From Candidatus Gastranaerophilales bacterium (GTDB lineage Bacteria; Cyanobacteriota; Vampirovibrionia; Gastranaerophilales; Gastranaerophilaceae): a DNA stretch of 64,000 nucleotides. This document shows, in pieces, positions 47,757-55,842 of the stretch. Numbering within the stretch: position 1 is the stretch's first letter; each line of letters starts with the position of its first letter. The stretch spans positions 1 to 64,000 of the forward strand of contig CALVBB010000001.1 in assembly GCA_944325705.1 (NCBI GenBank). Reading direction: 5' to 3'. The notes under the pieces are model-generated. The model did no database searches and had not been told where the DNA came from. It was given only the letters and a program-made list of their open reading frames with translations. The position numbers and the translations under genes are program-made.

Positions 47757-48218
47757 ATGGCATTCAGTTCATCATCAGGTAAAAAGAATAAAGGTTTTAC
47801 GGACATAAACATAACACCGCTAACTGATATTTTTCTGGTACTGTTAATCATAATGATGGTAGTTGCACCGACATTCCAGTCAATGGATAACACGATTACA
47901 ATACCGGAGATTAACAGCGGGGTATCTATTGAGCAAAAAAATGCTACTGTTTCAATAACTCAAGACGGCATTATGTATGTAAACGGCAAAGAGATAAATC
48001 CTGATACGCTTACTGATGAACTACTTGCACTAAAACCTTCCTTAGAAAAACTGGAAGTGGTAGTAAAGGCTGACGAGAGGGTTAAAAGTTCCGAGATAAT
48101 GAAAGTGATGAACGCGGCTCAGGACGCCGAGTTTAAAAAACTAATCGTAGCGGGCGAGCCGTTAACCAAAAAAGAACAGAAAGATTTAAAAAACAAGTCC
48201 GGAAGGCAGGGAGCGTAA
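47757..48218 (+). CDS. ExbD/TolR-type stator protein, copy 1
   Basis: A 153-residue inner-membrane protein with one helix carrying the conserved Asp (DINITPLTDIFLVLLIIMMV), then a periplasmic domain. It has a Lys-rich C-terminal tail (KKEQKDLKNKSGRQGA) that copy 2 lacks. It ends 3 nt before copy 2. ExbD works as the proton-driven partner of ExbB. Confidence 0.95.
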   Translation: MAFSSSSGKKNKGFTDINITPLTDIFLVLLIIMMVVAPTFQSMDNTITIPEINSGVSIEQKNATVSITQDGIMYVNGKEINPDTLTDELLALKPSLEKLEVVVKADERVKSSEIMKVMNAAQDAEFKKLIVAGEPLTKKEQKDLKNKSGRQGA

Positions 48219-48221
48219 GCT

Positions 48222-48605
48222 ATGAATCGTGATACATTCAGTGATATAAACATAACACCGTTAACCGATATTTTTCTGGTGCTGCTTATTATAATGATGG
48301 TGATAGCACCGCTTTTAGACCAGCAGGGGCTTAATCTTACGGTTCCGGAAAATGTTGCTGAGGAGCAGGCAAATAAAGATGCAAAAATTTTAACGGTAAC
48401 GGTTTCTGCAGATAACAGATATTATATAGACGGTGAAGAAGTTTCAATTCCGCAGCTTGAAAGCGTATTGAAAACTCAGGCAAAGGCATACCCTGACGGT
48501 ATGATGATTCAAACTGATGGAGAGGCAACCCACGGCGCTGTTGTAAAGCTTATGGACAGTGCAAGAAACTCCGGCGTTACAAGTATATCAGTTTCTGAAG
48601 TATGA
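48222..48605 (+). CDS. ExbD/TolR-type stator protein, copy 2
   Basis: This 127-residue paralogue of the preceding gene is nearly identical over the membrane helix at protein and DNA level, but diverges in the periplasmic part (PLLDQQGLNLTVPENV). Two different ExbDs with one ExbB suggests a heteromeric stator, as in some TonB and TolQ-like systems. Confidence 0.94.
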   Translation: MNRDTFSDINITPLTDIFLVLLIIMMVIAPLLDQQGLNLTVPENVAEEQANKDAKILTVTVSADNRYYIDGEEVSIPQLESVLKTQAKAYPDGMMIQTDGEATHGAVVKLMDSARNSGVTSISVSEV

Positions 48606-48670
48606 TGTTGAAAAGTTTTGAAAAATAGATTATAATAAAGAGGCAGGGGAAAAGTCAAAGAGATGCTGAA

Positions 48671-48741
48671 ATAAATTTCTCGGACATGCTCCCGCGCAGC
48701 TCCCGTAATCGCCTCAAAAAGTTTTTTATTTAAGTTGGAAT
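48671..48741 (+). repeat. Decayed copy of the conserved-loop hairpin element
   Basis: The loop (TCGGACATGCTCCCGCGCAG) and the right arm (48716-48741) resemble the element at 55673-55760. The left arm is mostly lost. It lies before the pseudopilin at 48812. A CATCCTGAACTAGTTTCAGG palindrome follows at about 48751. Confidence 0.6.
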
Positions 48742-48811
48742 ACTATATGTCATCCTGAACTAGTTTCAGGATCTAAATAGAGAAGAAGAAAAAAGCAAAG
48801 GAGAATAAACA

Positions 48812-50004
48812 ATGGAAAAGTCAAGTATAGCAAGGATTTCCGGGGGGAGGGGGCAAGTAGTTTAAGCTCCTTAATCGGCACAGAGCAAGGGATACAGGCA
48901 GCCGAAGAGGGTAAAGCCTTAAGTCGGCGTGCATTCTGGCGAAAACTGATTGAAATAAAATCCCCTCAGTCCCTCTTGAAAAAAGGGAGTGAAAATCTAT
49001 GTCCTTCTTTTGAGGGAGGACCGAAATCTATGATTTCGAGGAGGGGTAGCTCAAAGTCAAGGTGTGGCGCGGAAGTGCCTGAGGGTTTACCCTCACCAGA
49101 ATTTGTAAACTCGCATACTCTCATAAACAAATTCTGCCCTCTTACAGAGAGAGAGGGCGAAAGGCACAAGTCATATCGTGTTACACATTTTGCAGGGCTC
49201 AGCTGTTCCCTTTGTATCGCAAAGAGAGAGGGCAATAGAGAACGCTTCACCCGTCGCAAAGCCGCTTTCACGCTTGCAGAGGTCTTAATCACCATCGGGA
49301 TTATCGGTGTAGTAGCTGCCATGACATTACCAACCCTTGTCCAGAGGCATCGGGAAAAACAGACCGTATCGGCGTTGAAATCTGCCTATTCAATTTTTTC
49401 TCAAGCATATCTTATGGCTGTTAAGGAGTATGGTACGCTTGACAACTGGGGATTTGCCGGTATAGAAAAAGTTGAACATGAAGATGGCTCCGTCGATTAC
49501 GTTTCAGAAGAAAACGGTGTGTCGAATAAAGTTATATATGATAAATTTGCAAAATATCTCAAAGTCGGCAAGCATTGTTCGCCTGGTGATGAAACCTGCT
49601 TAAAGACTGTAACCAAAGGAACTTTTGAATCAGGAATATTAACTAATGGTATGGCATTTAACTTTGTTCAAAGAAGCGGGGATTGTTCTTCTAAAGCAGG
49701 TTCGACAAAAAATTTACAGAGCGTCTGTGCAGATATTACGGTTGATATTGACGGGCCTTCTAAAGGTGAAAATGCCTGGGGAAAAGACTGGTTCAGGTTT
49801 TATATTACTAAATACGGGGTTCTGCCAAAAGGGACGCCGGATTCAACCTCGTTTACTTTTTCAAAGAATTGTATTAACGCAAGTCAGGCAACATACGGCG
49901 GAAAATACGGCGAGGCCTGTACTGCATGGGTACTATATAACGAAAATATGGATTATCTTCACTGTGACGATTTAAGCTGGGAAGGTAAAACTAAATGTAA
50001 ATAA
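48812..50004 (+). CDS. Pseudopilin behind an interrupted G-tract leader; out of frame
   Basis: AAAGGAG precedes ATG 48812, reading MEKSSIARISGGRGQVV then stop. The tract is GGGGGGAGGGGG, one substitution in 12. The frame one base back is open from the tract to 50004 and contains SSLSSLIGTEQGIQA, RRAFWRKLIEIK, repeat-derived sequence, RRKAA and FTLAEVLITIGIIGVVAAM (about 49270). The mature part is about 245 residues with Cys pairs (CSPGDETC; CSSKAG) and WGKDWFRFYITKYG. The interrupted tract should slip less, so this copy may be locked off. A TTG at 48976 has no ribosome site. Confidence 0.75.
48842..48853 (+). repeat. Interrupted G tract (6 G, A, 5 G)
   Basis: Same site as the pure runs in the paralogous leaders, with one A. 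The substitution would stabilise tract length. Confidence 0.85.
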
Positions 50005-50009
50005 AAAAC

Positions 50010-50036
50010 AAGACCTCTTTAAGAGGTCTTATTTTT
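50010..50036. terminator. Bidirectional intrinsic terminator
   Basis: AAGACCTCTT and AAGAGGTCTT form a compact hairpin followed by ATTTTTTATT, between convergent genes. Confidence 0.8.
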
Positions 50037-50497
50037 TATTCTTGAACCATTGCCTTTAAATTTTCTTCAGAAATTCCTGTACCTGTACTCAAATCTTTTA
50101 GATTAATAGCAACATAAGGTTTTCCGTCAGGGCCAATCGGAACTTTGTACTTATCTCTGTTCCCGCCGTAATCGTCACGGATATTCTGGTACATTGTACC
50201 GTCTGCCAGGTTAAAACGGCCCTTTATCTCACCGAGTGTAGTATTTTTGTCGTCAACTGTAATTACAACACGATTTTCAGCACCGAGAAGTTTTAAAAAC
50301 CAGTTTGGTTCTTCATATTTCACGTTACCGCCTTTAACTTCGTCCGAAAAATTCTTTAAGGCTTCCTGTTGTTTGTGAACTTCAGTTTTTTTGCCTATAG
50401 GAATAACTCCGATGCCGCTGTTATTTCCGTTATATCCTGTAGACTGTGCTGCTCTTGTCTGCTGAACACCATTCACACCATTGATACTCAACGTCAT
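50036..50497 (-). CDS. Unknown protein of the shared-element gene set
   Basis: This is a 153-residue protein of unknown function. It has a polar N-terminus (MTLSINGVNGVQQTRAAQ), no signal peptide, and a C-terminal part with NWFLKLLGAENRVVITVDD and GDDRNKYK-like charged stretches. Ribosome site AGAGGAG. Upstream (minus strand, about 50555-50590) lie GTAAACA and GCTGAAATTC, part of the element seen before the genes at 6105, 38169 and 63435, but without pentamers. The palindrome TTTAAGTA-AGAG-TACTTAAA at about 50517-50536 lies between element and gene. Confidence 0.72.
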   Translation of the reverse strand: MTLSINGVNGVQQTRAAQSTGYNGNNSGIGVIPIGKKTEVHKQQEALKNFSDEVKGGNVKYEEPNWFLKLLGAENRVVITVDDKNTTLGEIKGRFNLADGTMYQNIRDDYGGNRDKYKVPIGPDGKPYVAINLKDLSTGTGISEENLKAMVQE

Positions 50498-50590
50498 AAT
50501 TTACGCTCCTCTTTTTATTTAAGTACTCTTACTTAAATAAAAACATTTGAAAAAGGCGAATTTCAGCATGATACAAAAATGTTTACAAAC

Positions 50591-51208
50591 TTAACAATTT
50601 TCTAGAAGCCTGAATATTTCATTTACAGGTTCAATCAGATTTTCAACTGGGCAATTTTCATCAAGTTCAAGCGTAATTGTCGGAATTTTATTCTCAATAC
50701 CGGCGAAAGTTCCGAAACTCCCCGGTGTCGGATAGCCAATATTTGCCTCAACAGGATAGTGAATTATTTTTGAAATTTTTTGAGCAATCTCTTCTGCATC
50801 GCCGTCGTAGTTTACGACTTTAAACGGGGCGTGGAGTGTAAGTATTAGACGCGGTTTGTATTTTTCAATTATGTTAACCAGAAATTTGGTTTCTCGTTCG
50901 CTTGCAGGAGTCTGACCGCCGAAAAATTCATTTTTTTCTGTTAGTTCCCAGTTCTCTGTCGGAAAATTTCGGTTAAGGTCAACTCCGTTTGCGTTTGTCC
51001 GCATATTCTGAACAAGCCCATCCGGATTGAGGCAAGGAATAAACAGAAGCAGACTGTCGTTATTTTTCAGATAATTTTCAATTAAGAATTTTCCCTGTGG
51101 CTCATCGCCATGAAAAACACCTATTACAAGAATGTTTTTAGCCGATTCGCCGCCAAGCAGAACTATTTCGCTGCCTTTTACAGATTTAGTTTTTTCCAGT
51201 ACTTTCAT
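50591..51208 (-). CDS. M14-family zinc carboxypeptidase (MpaA-like)
   Basis: This 205-residue protein has zinc ligands in HGDE (about 33-36) and the later His of LTLHAPF. The substrate Arg motif is DLNRNFP, and the general-base Glu lies in TITLELDEN. This short form resembles MpaA, which trims murein tripeptides by cutting gamma-D-Glu-diaminopimelate. No signal peptide is seen, so it is probably cytosolic and in cell-wall recycling. Its start overlaps the ftsY stop by one base. Confidence 0.85.
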   Translation of the reverse strand: MKVLEKTKSVKGSEIVLLGGESAKNILVIGVFHGDEPQGKFLIENYLKNNDSLLLFIPCLNPDGLVQNMRTNANGVDLNRNFPTENWELTEKNEFFGGQTPASERETKFLVNIIEKYKPRLILTLHAPFKVVNYDGDAEEIAQKISKIIHYPVEANIGYPTPGSFGTFAGIENKIPTITLELDENCPVENLIEPVNEIFRLLENC

Positions 51209-52143
51209 CAGTTAAAAATAGCCTCGATAAATTCTTCTGAATTAAAGTCTTTCAAATCTTCCATTTTTTCTCCGACGCCGGCAAGTTTTACAGGAAGCTT
51301 AAGTTCTTTTGCAACAGCAAGCACAATTGCGCCTTTTGCCGAGCCGTCAAGTTTTGTGAGCGCAACCGATGTTATATTCACTGCTTCTGTGAAAACTTTT
51401 GCCTGCTGAAGCCCGTTCTGTCCGGTATTTGCATCCAGTACAAGCATACATTCCCTGAGGCTTTCCGGTGCATTTTTGTCAATGACGCCTTTGATTTTGG
51501 CAAGTTCTTCCATAAGGTTGAACTTATTTTGAAGCCTGCCAGCAGTGTCGACAAGGATTACGTCGTAATTTTCCTGACGAGCTTTTTGAATTGCCTCATA
51601 TACAACCGATGCAGGATCGGCCTTGTCGCGGCGGACAATATCGGCGCCTGCGCGTTTTGACCAGATGTCCAGCTGTTCTTCGGCTGCCGCTCGAAACGTA
51701 TCGCCTGCTGCTATAAGAACTTTTTTCCCCTGATTTCGAAACCTGTATGCAAGTTTCCCAATTAAAGTAGTCTTGCCGGCACCGTTTACCCCTGTAATGA
51801 AGTAGATGTTTAAGGTATCAGGAATGTAGTTTAACTCGTTGTTTCCTGCTTCCTGAAGAGTTTTTAGAAATTCTGTTTTCAGGTATTCTTTAACCTCTGA
51901 CGGCTTAATTTTTGACTGGCTGCGGAGTCGGTCAACGAGTTCTGCGGCGTAATTTACGCCCAGATCCGCGCTTATGAGAACATCTTCCATATCTTCCAGT
52001 ACAAATTCGGAAAATTCTTCTTCATGCGCAACAGATTCTGTCACGCTGCCGACAAGTGCGTGTGCAGTATTTGATACTGCTTTTTTGAAGTTATTAAATC
52101 CGTCCGAGAAGAATTTAAACATACTATTTAAGTCCGTTTTCAA
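51208..52143 (-). CDS. ftsY: Signal recognition particle receptor FtsY
   Basis: The 311-residue SRP-type GTPase docks ribosome-SRP complexes at the membrane. The NG domain is complete with G1 GVNGAGKTTLIGKL (about 116), DTAGRLQNKFNLMEEL, and TKLDGSAKGA. The acidic A domain is short. It overlaps the end of nusB by 20 bp and the next gene by 1 bp, giving an nusB-ftsY-peptidase operon. Confidence 0.97.
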   Translation of the reverse strand: MKTDLNSMFKFFSDGFNNFKKAVSNTAHALVGSVTESVAHEEEFSEFVLEDMEDVLISADLGVNYAAELVDRLRSQSKIKPSEVKEYLKTEFLKTLQEAGNNELNYIPDTLNIYFITGVNGAGKTTLIGKLAYRFRNQGKKVLIAAGDTFRAAAEEQLDIWSKRAGADIVRRDKADPASVVYEAIQKARQENYDVILVDTAGRLQNKFNLMEELAKIKGVIDKNAPESLRECMLVLDANTGQNGLQQAKVFTEAVNITSVALTKLDGSAKGAIVLAVAKELKLPVKLAGVGEKMEDLKDFNSEEFIEAIFN

Positions 52144-52789
52144 CGATTATTTTGGCGAGCACGCCGTTAATAAATGAAGAACTGTCGTCGGTTGAGTATT
52201 TTTTAGCAAGTTCAAGTGCTTCATCAACAACAACTTTCATCGGCGCATCTTTCATATACAGAAGCTCAACAATCGCAATTCTGAGAATATCTTTGTCCAT
52301 TTTAACGAGGCGTTGAAAATCCCAGTTTTTAGCGTGGCGCTTAATCATATCATCGATTTCGGTGTGGTATTTCTGGAAAAATTCTGCGATGCGGATTGCA
52401 TATTCTTTCACCTCATTCTGGGAATCCAGTGTGGTGAATTCGGCAATCTCAAGCGCAAGCAGTGCTTTTTCTGCAATTTCAATCATCTCGTTAATCCTGC
52501 CTGACATATCGGAGGTCATAGGCAGCGGAACCGGAACATTGGCAACGCCGAGCGGTCTTTTGAGGTTTGTTTCGTGTTCGGCTTCGTAGGTGTCAATCTG
52601 GTCTTTCATTTCAACCAGAGCGCCTACGGTAATTTTCAACTCGTCGCTTGCGTTGCTTGTCAAAATTCTGACTGATTTTAATATAATATCTTCAAGATCC
52701 TGTCTTGAATAGTTTGTAATCTTTTTATCGAATTGTGAAAACAGGATAAATGCCAGTTCTCTGGCAGCTCTACGGGCTTGCATAATCAT
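52124..52789 (-). CDS. nusB: Transcription antitermination factor NusB
   Basis: NusB with NusE binds boxA of rRNA transcripts. At 221 residues it is longer than the usual 130-160. The standard start RRAARELAFILFSQFDK is present, followed by an unusual middle stretch (about 60-130). The C-terminal core KMDKDILRIAIVELLYM and VVVDEALELAKKYSTDDSSSFINGVLAKI is typical. The extra residues lie in the middle of the protein. Confidence 0.93.
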   Translation of the reverse strand: MIMQARRAARELAFILFSQFDKKITNYSRQDLEDIILKSVRILTSNASDELKITVGALVEMKDQIDTYEAEHETNLKRPLGVANVPVPLPMTSDMSGRINEMIEIAEKALLALEIAEFTTLDSQNEVKEYAIRIAEFFQKYHTEIDDMIKRHAKNWDFQRLVKMDKDILRIAIVELLYMKDAPMKVVVDEALELAKKYSTDDSSSFINGVLAKIIVENGLK

Positions 52790-53090
52790 TCCTCACATAA
52801 ATTAGTCTTACACAAGGCTATGTTAGCATGAAAAATTTCTCACGACAAGCAGTCAGTTTTGGGACTTATATAGCAAATTCCACTAATAATGGTTAAAAAT
52901 GTAACCCTGAAATAAATTCAGGGCGGGCTCTGAACTTGTTTCAGGGTCTTGCCGGTGGTAAAATTCCGAAACACCAGGCAGGGGCATAAAATCACGTTTC
53001 GCCTCTGGCTCAACGGATTTTGCAGCCAGTTCGGAATGACATTTCCTGTATCTCTTAGTAATATTTGGTGGAAAATTATATATAACTCCC
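52790..53090. repeat. Non-coding gap with CCTGAA palindromic repeats
   Basis: No gene seen. CCCTGAAATAAATTCAGGG (52905-52923) is followed by CTGAACTTGTTTCAGGGTC and a G+C-rich stretch ending GGAATGACA near 53041. Similar palindromes occur near 48751, 53702, 55591 and 55781. Confidence 0.55.
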
Positions 53091-53288
53091 TCAGTTTTTA
53101 GAATTTGTGACAGCTGCAAAAAACATCAATAATGCGGTGTCGAGTTTCCGGCAGCGTCTGTGAATTCGTATGAGATCGGTTTTTGTGACTTCTGGTTGTT
53201 TTAAGAGTGCTTCAACATATTCCTGGAGTTCGCCGTTGATATTTGCTACTGTTTCAAGTTCTTTATAGAAATCTATACATTTTAACAT
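53091..53288 (-). CDS. Small unknown protein, divergent from an XRE-like gene
   Basis: This 65-residue protein is not recognised. It has several Cys-containing helical stretches (CIDFYKELETVANINGEL; RIHRRCRKLDTALLMFF) and begins just beyond a perfect palindrome shared with the divergent gene at 53378. This arrangement is typical of a regulated divergon. A toxin, antitoxin or co-regulator role is only a guess. Confidence 0.6.
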   Translation of the reverse strand: MLKCIDFYKELETVANINGELQEYVEALLKQPEVTKTDLIRIHRRCRKLDTALLMFFAAVTNSKN

Positions 53289-53299
53289 ATTACATAATC

Positions 53300-53320
53300 A
53301 TTAATGTTTACAACATTAAT
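53300..53320. promoter_or_regulatory. Perfect palindromic operator between divergent small genes
   Basis: ATTAATGTT-TAC-AACATTAAT is a 9-3-9 palindrome, 11 nt upstream of the minus-strand start and about 57 nt before the plus-strand one. Confidence 0.6.
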
Positions 53321-53377
53321 AATATAGCAGTGATTTTAATTTTGGTCAAGCTTATATAAATATAATATGCTTTTATT

Positions 53378-53590
53378 ATGTTGGATATTTATAATGAAAT
53401 AAGGGCACTTGTATACAGGCGTGGTACGTCTTTAACAAAGATGCTGGCTGACTTGAGGGCGAAAGGTATAAAGGTGGCGGAGCAGAAAAACTTTGCCTAT
53501 AAATGCCGTAATCGTACTATAAAATTTGAAGAAGTCCAACATATTCTGGATTATCTGGGTTATGAACTAATCATAAAAGAAAAGCAATAA
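53378..53590 (+). CDS. Small XRE-like (helix-turn-helix) protein
   Basis: This 70-residue protein looks like a minimal lambda-repressor-type DNA-binding protein. It has a TSLTKMLADLRAKGIK helix pair, a KCRNRTIKFEEVQHIL recognition-type region and the common ending LDYLGYELIIKEK. It is probably the repressor that binds the palindrome at 53300 and controls itself and the divergent gene. TATAAT-like sequence lies near 53358 and a terminator follows. Confidence 0.65.
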   Translation: MLDIYNEIRALVYRRGTSLTKMLADLRAKGIKVAEQKNFAYKCRNRTIKFEEVQHILDYLGYELIIKEKQ

Positions 53591-53591
53591 A

Positions 53592-53616
53592 AAACCTCCT
53601 GATTGAGGAGGCTTTT
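53592..53616 (+). terminator. Intrinsic terminator
   Basis: CCTCCT-GATTG-AGGAGG then C and five T, right after the XRE-like gene. Confidence 0.8.
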
Positions 53617-53754
53617 TATTTTGAAAATTCTGTAAGAGAGGCTCTCATTTTGTGAGATACTGAACTTCGGAAGAAAACAGGCTCACACAAAATTTTAAAG
53701 ATCCTGAAATAAATTCAGGATGACAAAAATTAGTATCCTGAAAAATCCGCTCTT

Positions 53755-54288
53755 TTATTTCATCGGGATTGTCAATTTCTGCCCTATGGAAAGTTTGTTC
53801 GGGTTTTTCATGTTATTGGCATTCATGACCTTCCAGGCTCTTTCCTGGGTGTAGCCGCCGTAAAATCTTGTGAGTATGCTTTCCATAGTATCGCCGCTTT
53901 GAACGGTGTAAACTTCGTCTGCCGGAGTTTCAACGGAATCTGTTGCCGGCAAAAAGTTCAGTTTTTCCTGTTTTGCTGCCGGAGCCGGAAGTGAAAGTTT
54001 CATGTTCCAGTTTATCCCGTGCATTGACATAAAGATTAAGCCTGCAACGATTGCTGTTGTCACCACTCCGCCGGCAAATCCTGCCGCAATATATACACTC
54101 GGTGATTTGTCAATCTTCTGGTTAACTTTGAAATTCTGCCACAACAGGTCTAATTCTTTTTCCCTGTTTGGTCTTACATAAACATTCGGGGTAATATCAT
54201 GAGTTTCCTGTTTGTATTTAGAAAGTGCTTCTAAAACTGCCATTTTCTCCTTAGATAAATTTGACCTTCTTATAGTTGAACTCTTCAT
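53755..54288 (-). CDS. Membrane-anchored LysM protein
   Basis: This 177-residue protein has a cytosolic N-terminal segment of about 60 residues and one membrane helix (SVYIAAGFAGGVVTTAIVAG, about 64-85). A short linker and a C-terminal LysM domain (about 127-177) follow, with VYTVQSGDTMESILTRFYGG and NKLSIGQKLTIPMK. LysM binds peptidoglycan glycan. The N-terminus contains ATIRRSNLS-like basic residues. It may tether the membrane to the wall; an enzymatic domain is lacking. Confidence 0.88.
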   Translation of the reverse strand: MKSSTIRRSNLSKEKMAVLEALSKYKQETHDITPNVYVRPNREKELDLLWQNFKVNQKIDKSPSVYIAAGFAGGVVTTAIVAGLIFMSMHGINWNMKLSLPAPAAKQEKLNFLPATDSVETPADEVYTVQSGDTMESILTRFYGGYTQERAWKVMNANNMKNPNKLSIGQKLTIPMK

Positions 54289-54910
54289 ACTGACCTCACA
54301 ACCCTAATTATTGTAAATTGTTTCTGCCAGTATCCTATCATGAGAGTTTTTTTTGCGCAAGTTTTGTTACTAAATCCTGTCAAGTCTTTTTACATCTTGT
54401 AATATTTTGGGGCGATGTGGTGATAAAGAAAAGACGTTAGGACGATAAGACGCTAAGAGCGACAAAAAGTAAACCGTGAAGGGTGAGGAGTGAAGCACAG
54501 TTCCCTCTCCCCCTGAGGAGCAAAGCGAATAGGCGAAGAATGCGCCTTGTGAGCCTGCTTCCGGAACACAGTGCAGCTGAGAGGGTTAGGGGCGAGGGGA
54601 TTTTTCTATTGCCCTCTCTCACTGTGATACAAAGGGAACCGCTGAGTTCTGTGAAGCGTGTAGTATGCCTTGTGCTGAGGGTTGCTTGGGCGGAAGAAGG
54701 TGTGATGATTTGCTAATTCGATGCATCTTAGTGTTCTAAGAAGCTATAATGCAATGGACAATAAGAGGCATATTGGCACTAGTTAAATACAAAATATAAA
54801 GAAATATTAAAAATAAGAATAATTCCTACTTTACAAAATATTTATTTTATACTATTATAGCTAAGTAGAAAATTGATAAACAAAATGGTATTTTGAGAAA
54901 GGTGGAAATT
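54289..54910. repeat. Non-coding gap with an inverted copy of the pseudopilin-leader repeat
   Basis: I see no gene here. From 54480 the G+C rises. The part at about 54611-54650 (TTGCCCTCTCTC onward) is the reverse complement of DNA inside the pseudopilin leaders near 49185-49235 and 56215-56265. It starts with GTGAAGGGTGAGGAGTGAAG near 54476, which also resembles 24570-24595. Confidence 0.55.
54830..54858 (+). promoter_or_regulatory. Promoter of the rubrerythrin gene
   Basis: TTTACA, a 17-nt spacer and TATTAT, about 52 nt before ATG 54911. Confidence 0.6.
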
Positions 54911-55450
54911 ATGGTAAAATTTGTATGTACAGTATGCGGCTGGTCAACAGAAGCTGACAAAGCCCCTGAAAGATGCCCTCTTTGCGGCGCAACTACTTTT
55001 AAAGAAGTAGGCGGAGGCGAAAAAGTTTACGCTTGTGAGCACAAAGTAGGCGACGGTAAAGTTGAAGATAAAGAAGTTCTTGAAGGTTTGAGAGCACACT
55101 TTAGCGGAGAATGCACAGAAGTAGGAATGTATCTTGCAATGTCAAGAGTTGCTGAAAGAGAAGGCTATCCGGAAGTTGCAGAAGCTTACAAAAGATACGC
55201 TTTTGAAGAAGCAGAACACGCTGCAAAATTTGCTGAACTTCTCGGTGAAGTTGTTACAGATTCTACTAAGAAAAACCTTGAACTCCGTGCTGAAGCAGAA
55301 CACGGCGCATGCGAAGGTAAACTTGCTATTGCAGCCCGTGCTAAACAGTTGGGATATGATGCTGTTCACGATACAGTTCACGAAATGGCAAAAGATGAAG
55401 CCCGTCATGGTAAAGGTTTTGACGGACTTTTGAAAAGATATTTTTCATAA
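54911..55450 (+). CDS. Reverse rubrerythrin
   Basis: This 179-residue protein detoxifies peroxide in anaerobes. I start at ATG 54911, which has GAAAGGTGG upstream. The rubredoxin-like iron site (Cys 6, 9, 22, 25 in CTVCGW and CPLCGA) comes first, followed by the ferritin-like di-iron domain ([40 protein letters not shown]). That order defines the reverse type. Codon choice looks like that of highly expressed genes. A terminator-like hairpin lies at 55504. Confidence 0.93.
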   Translation: MVKFVCTVCGWSTEADKAPERCPLCGATTFKEVGGGEKVYACEHKVGDGKVEDKEVLEGLRAHFSGECTEVGMYLAMSRVAEREGYPEVAEAYKRYAFEEAEHAAKFAELLGEVVTDSTKKNLELRAEAEHGACEGKLAIAARAKQLGYDAVHDTVHEMAKDEARHGKGFDGLLKRYFS

Positions 55451-55503
55451 TGAGTGTTGTGTGTTGATTTTACCGGCACACTGCATATTACTCCATTGTT
55501 TAT

Positions 55504-55538
55504 AAAGCCCTCTGGAAATTAATCCGGGGGCTTTTACT
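55504..55538 (+). terminator. Probable intrinsic terminator
   Basis: AAAGCCCTCTGG and CCGGGGGCTTT pair (with G-T pairs) around an AT loop, then TTAC. Confidence 0.55.
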
Positions 55539-55672
55539 ATTATTAAAAGTATGTTATAATAAAAACATACAGGGGAAAAGTCAAAGAGATGCTGAAATAA
55601 AATCAGCATGACAAAAAGAAAACATCAAGTCATCCAGAACTTGCTCCTGCTAACGTCAAAATAAAGTAGAAC

Positions 55673-55760
55673 ATTCCAAAATAAATAAAAAACTTTTTTC
55701 GAACACGCTTCCGCGCAGCTTCCGCAATCGTCTCAAAAAGTTTTTTATTTAATTTGGAAT
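55673..55760 (+). repeat. Long hairpin element with conserved 36-nt loop (copy 2)
   Basis: A 26-bp stem with one mismatch (55673-55698 with 55735-55760) encloses a 36-nt loop starting TCGAACACGCTTCCGCGCAG. The stem (ATTCCAAAATAAAT...) is unrelated to that at 42248 while the loop is nearly the same. It lies 82 nt before ATG 55843. Confidence 0.75.
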
Positions 55761-55842
55761 ACAAAGTAAAAGTTATATGTCATCCTGAACTAGTTTGCAG
55801 GATCTAAATAGAGAAGAAGAAAAAGGCAAAGGAGATTAAGCA

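Noticed and set aside
52883-53119. ORF in the CCTGAA repeat region
   Set aside because: It is made of palindromic repeat DNA and overlaps the small gene at 53091. No ribosome site.
48671-55760. Retron or insertion sequence near the hairpin elements
   Set aside because: There is no reverse transcriptase or transposase gene in the window. The element is only a hairpin.
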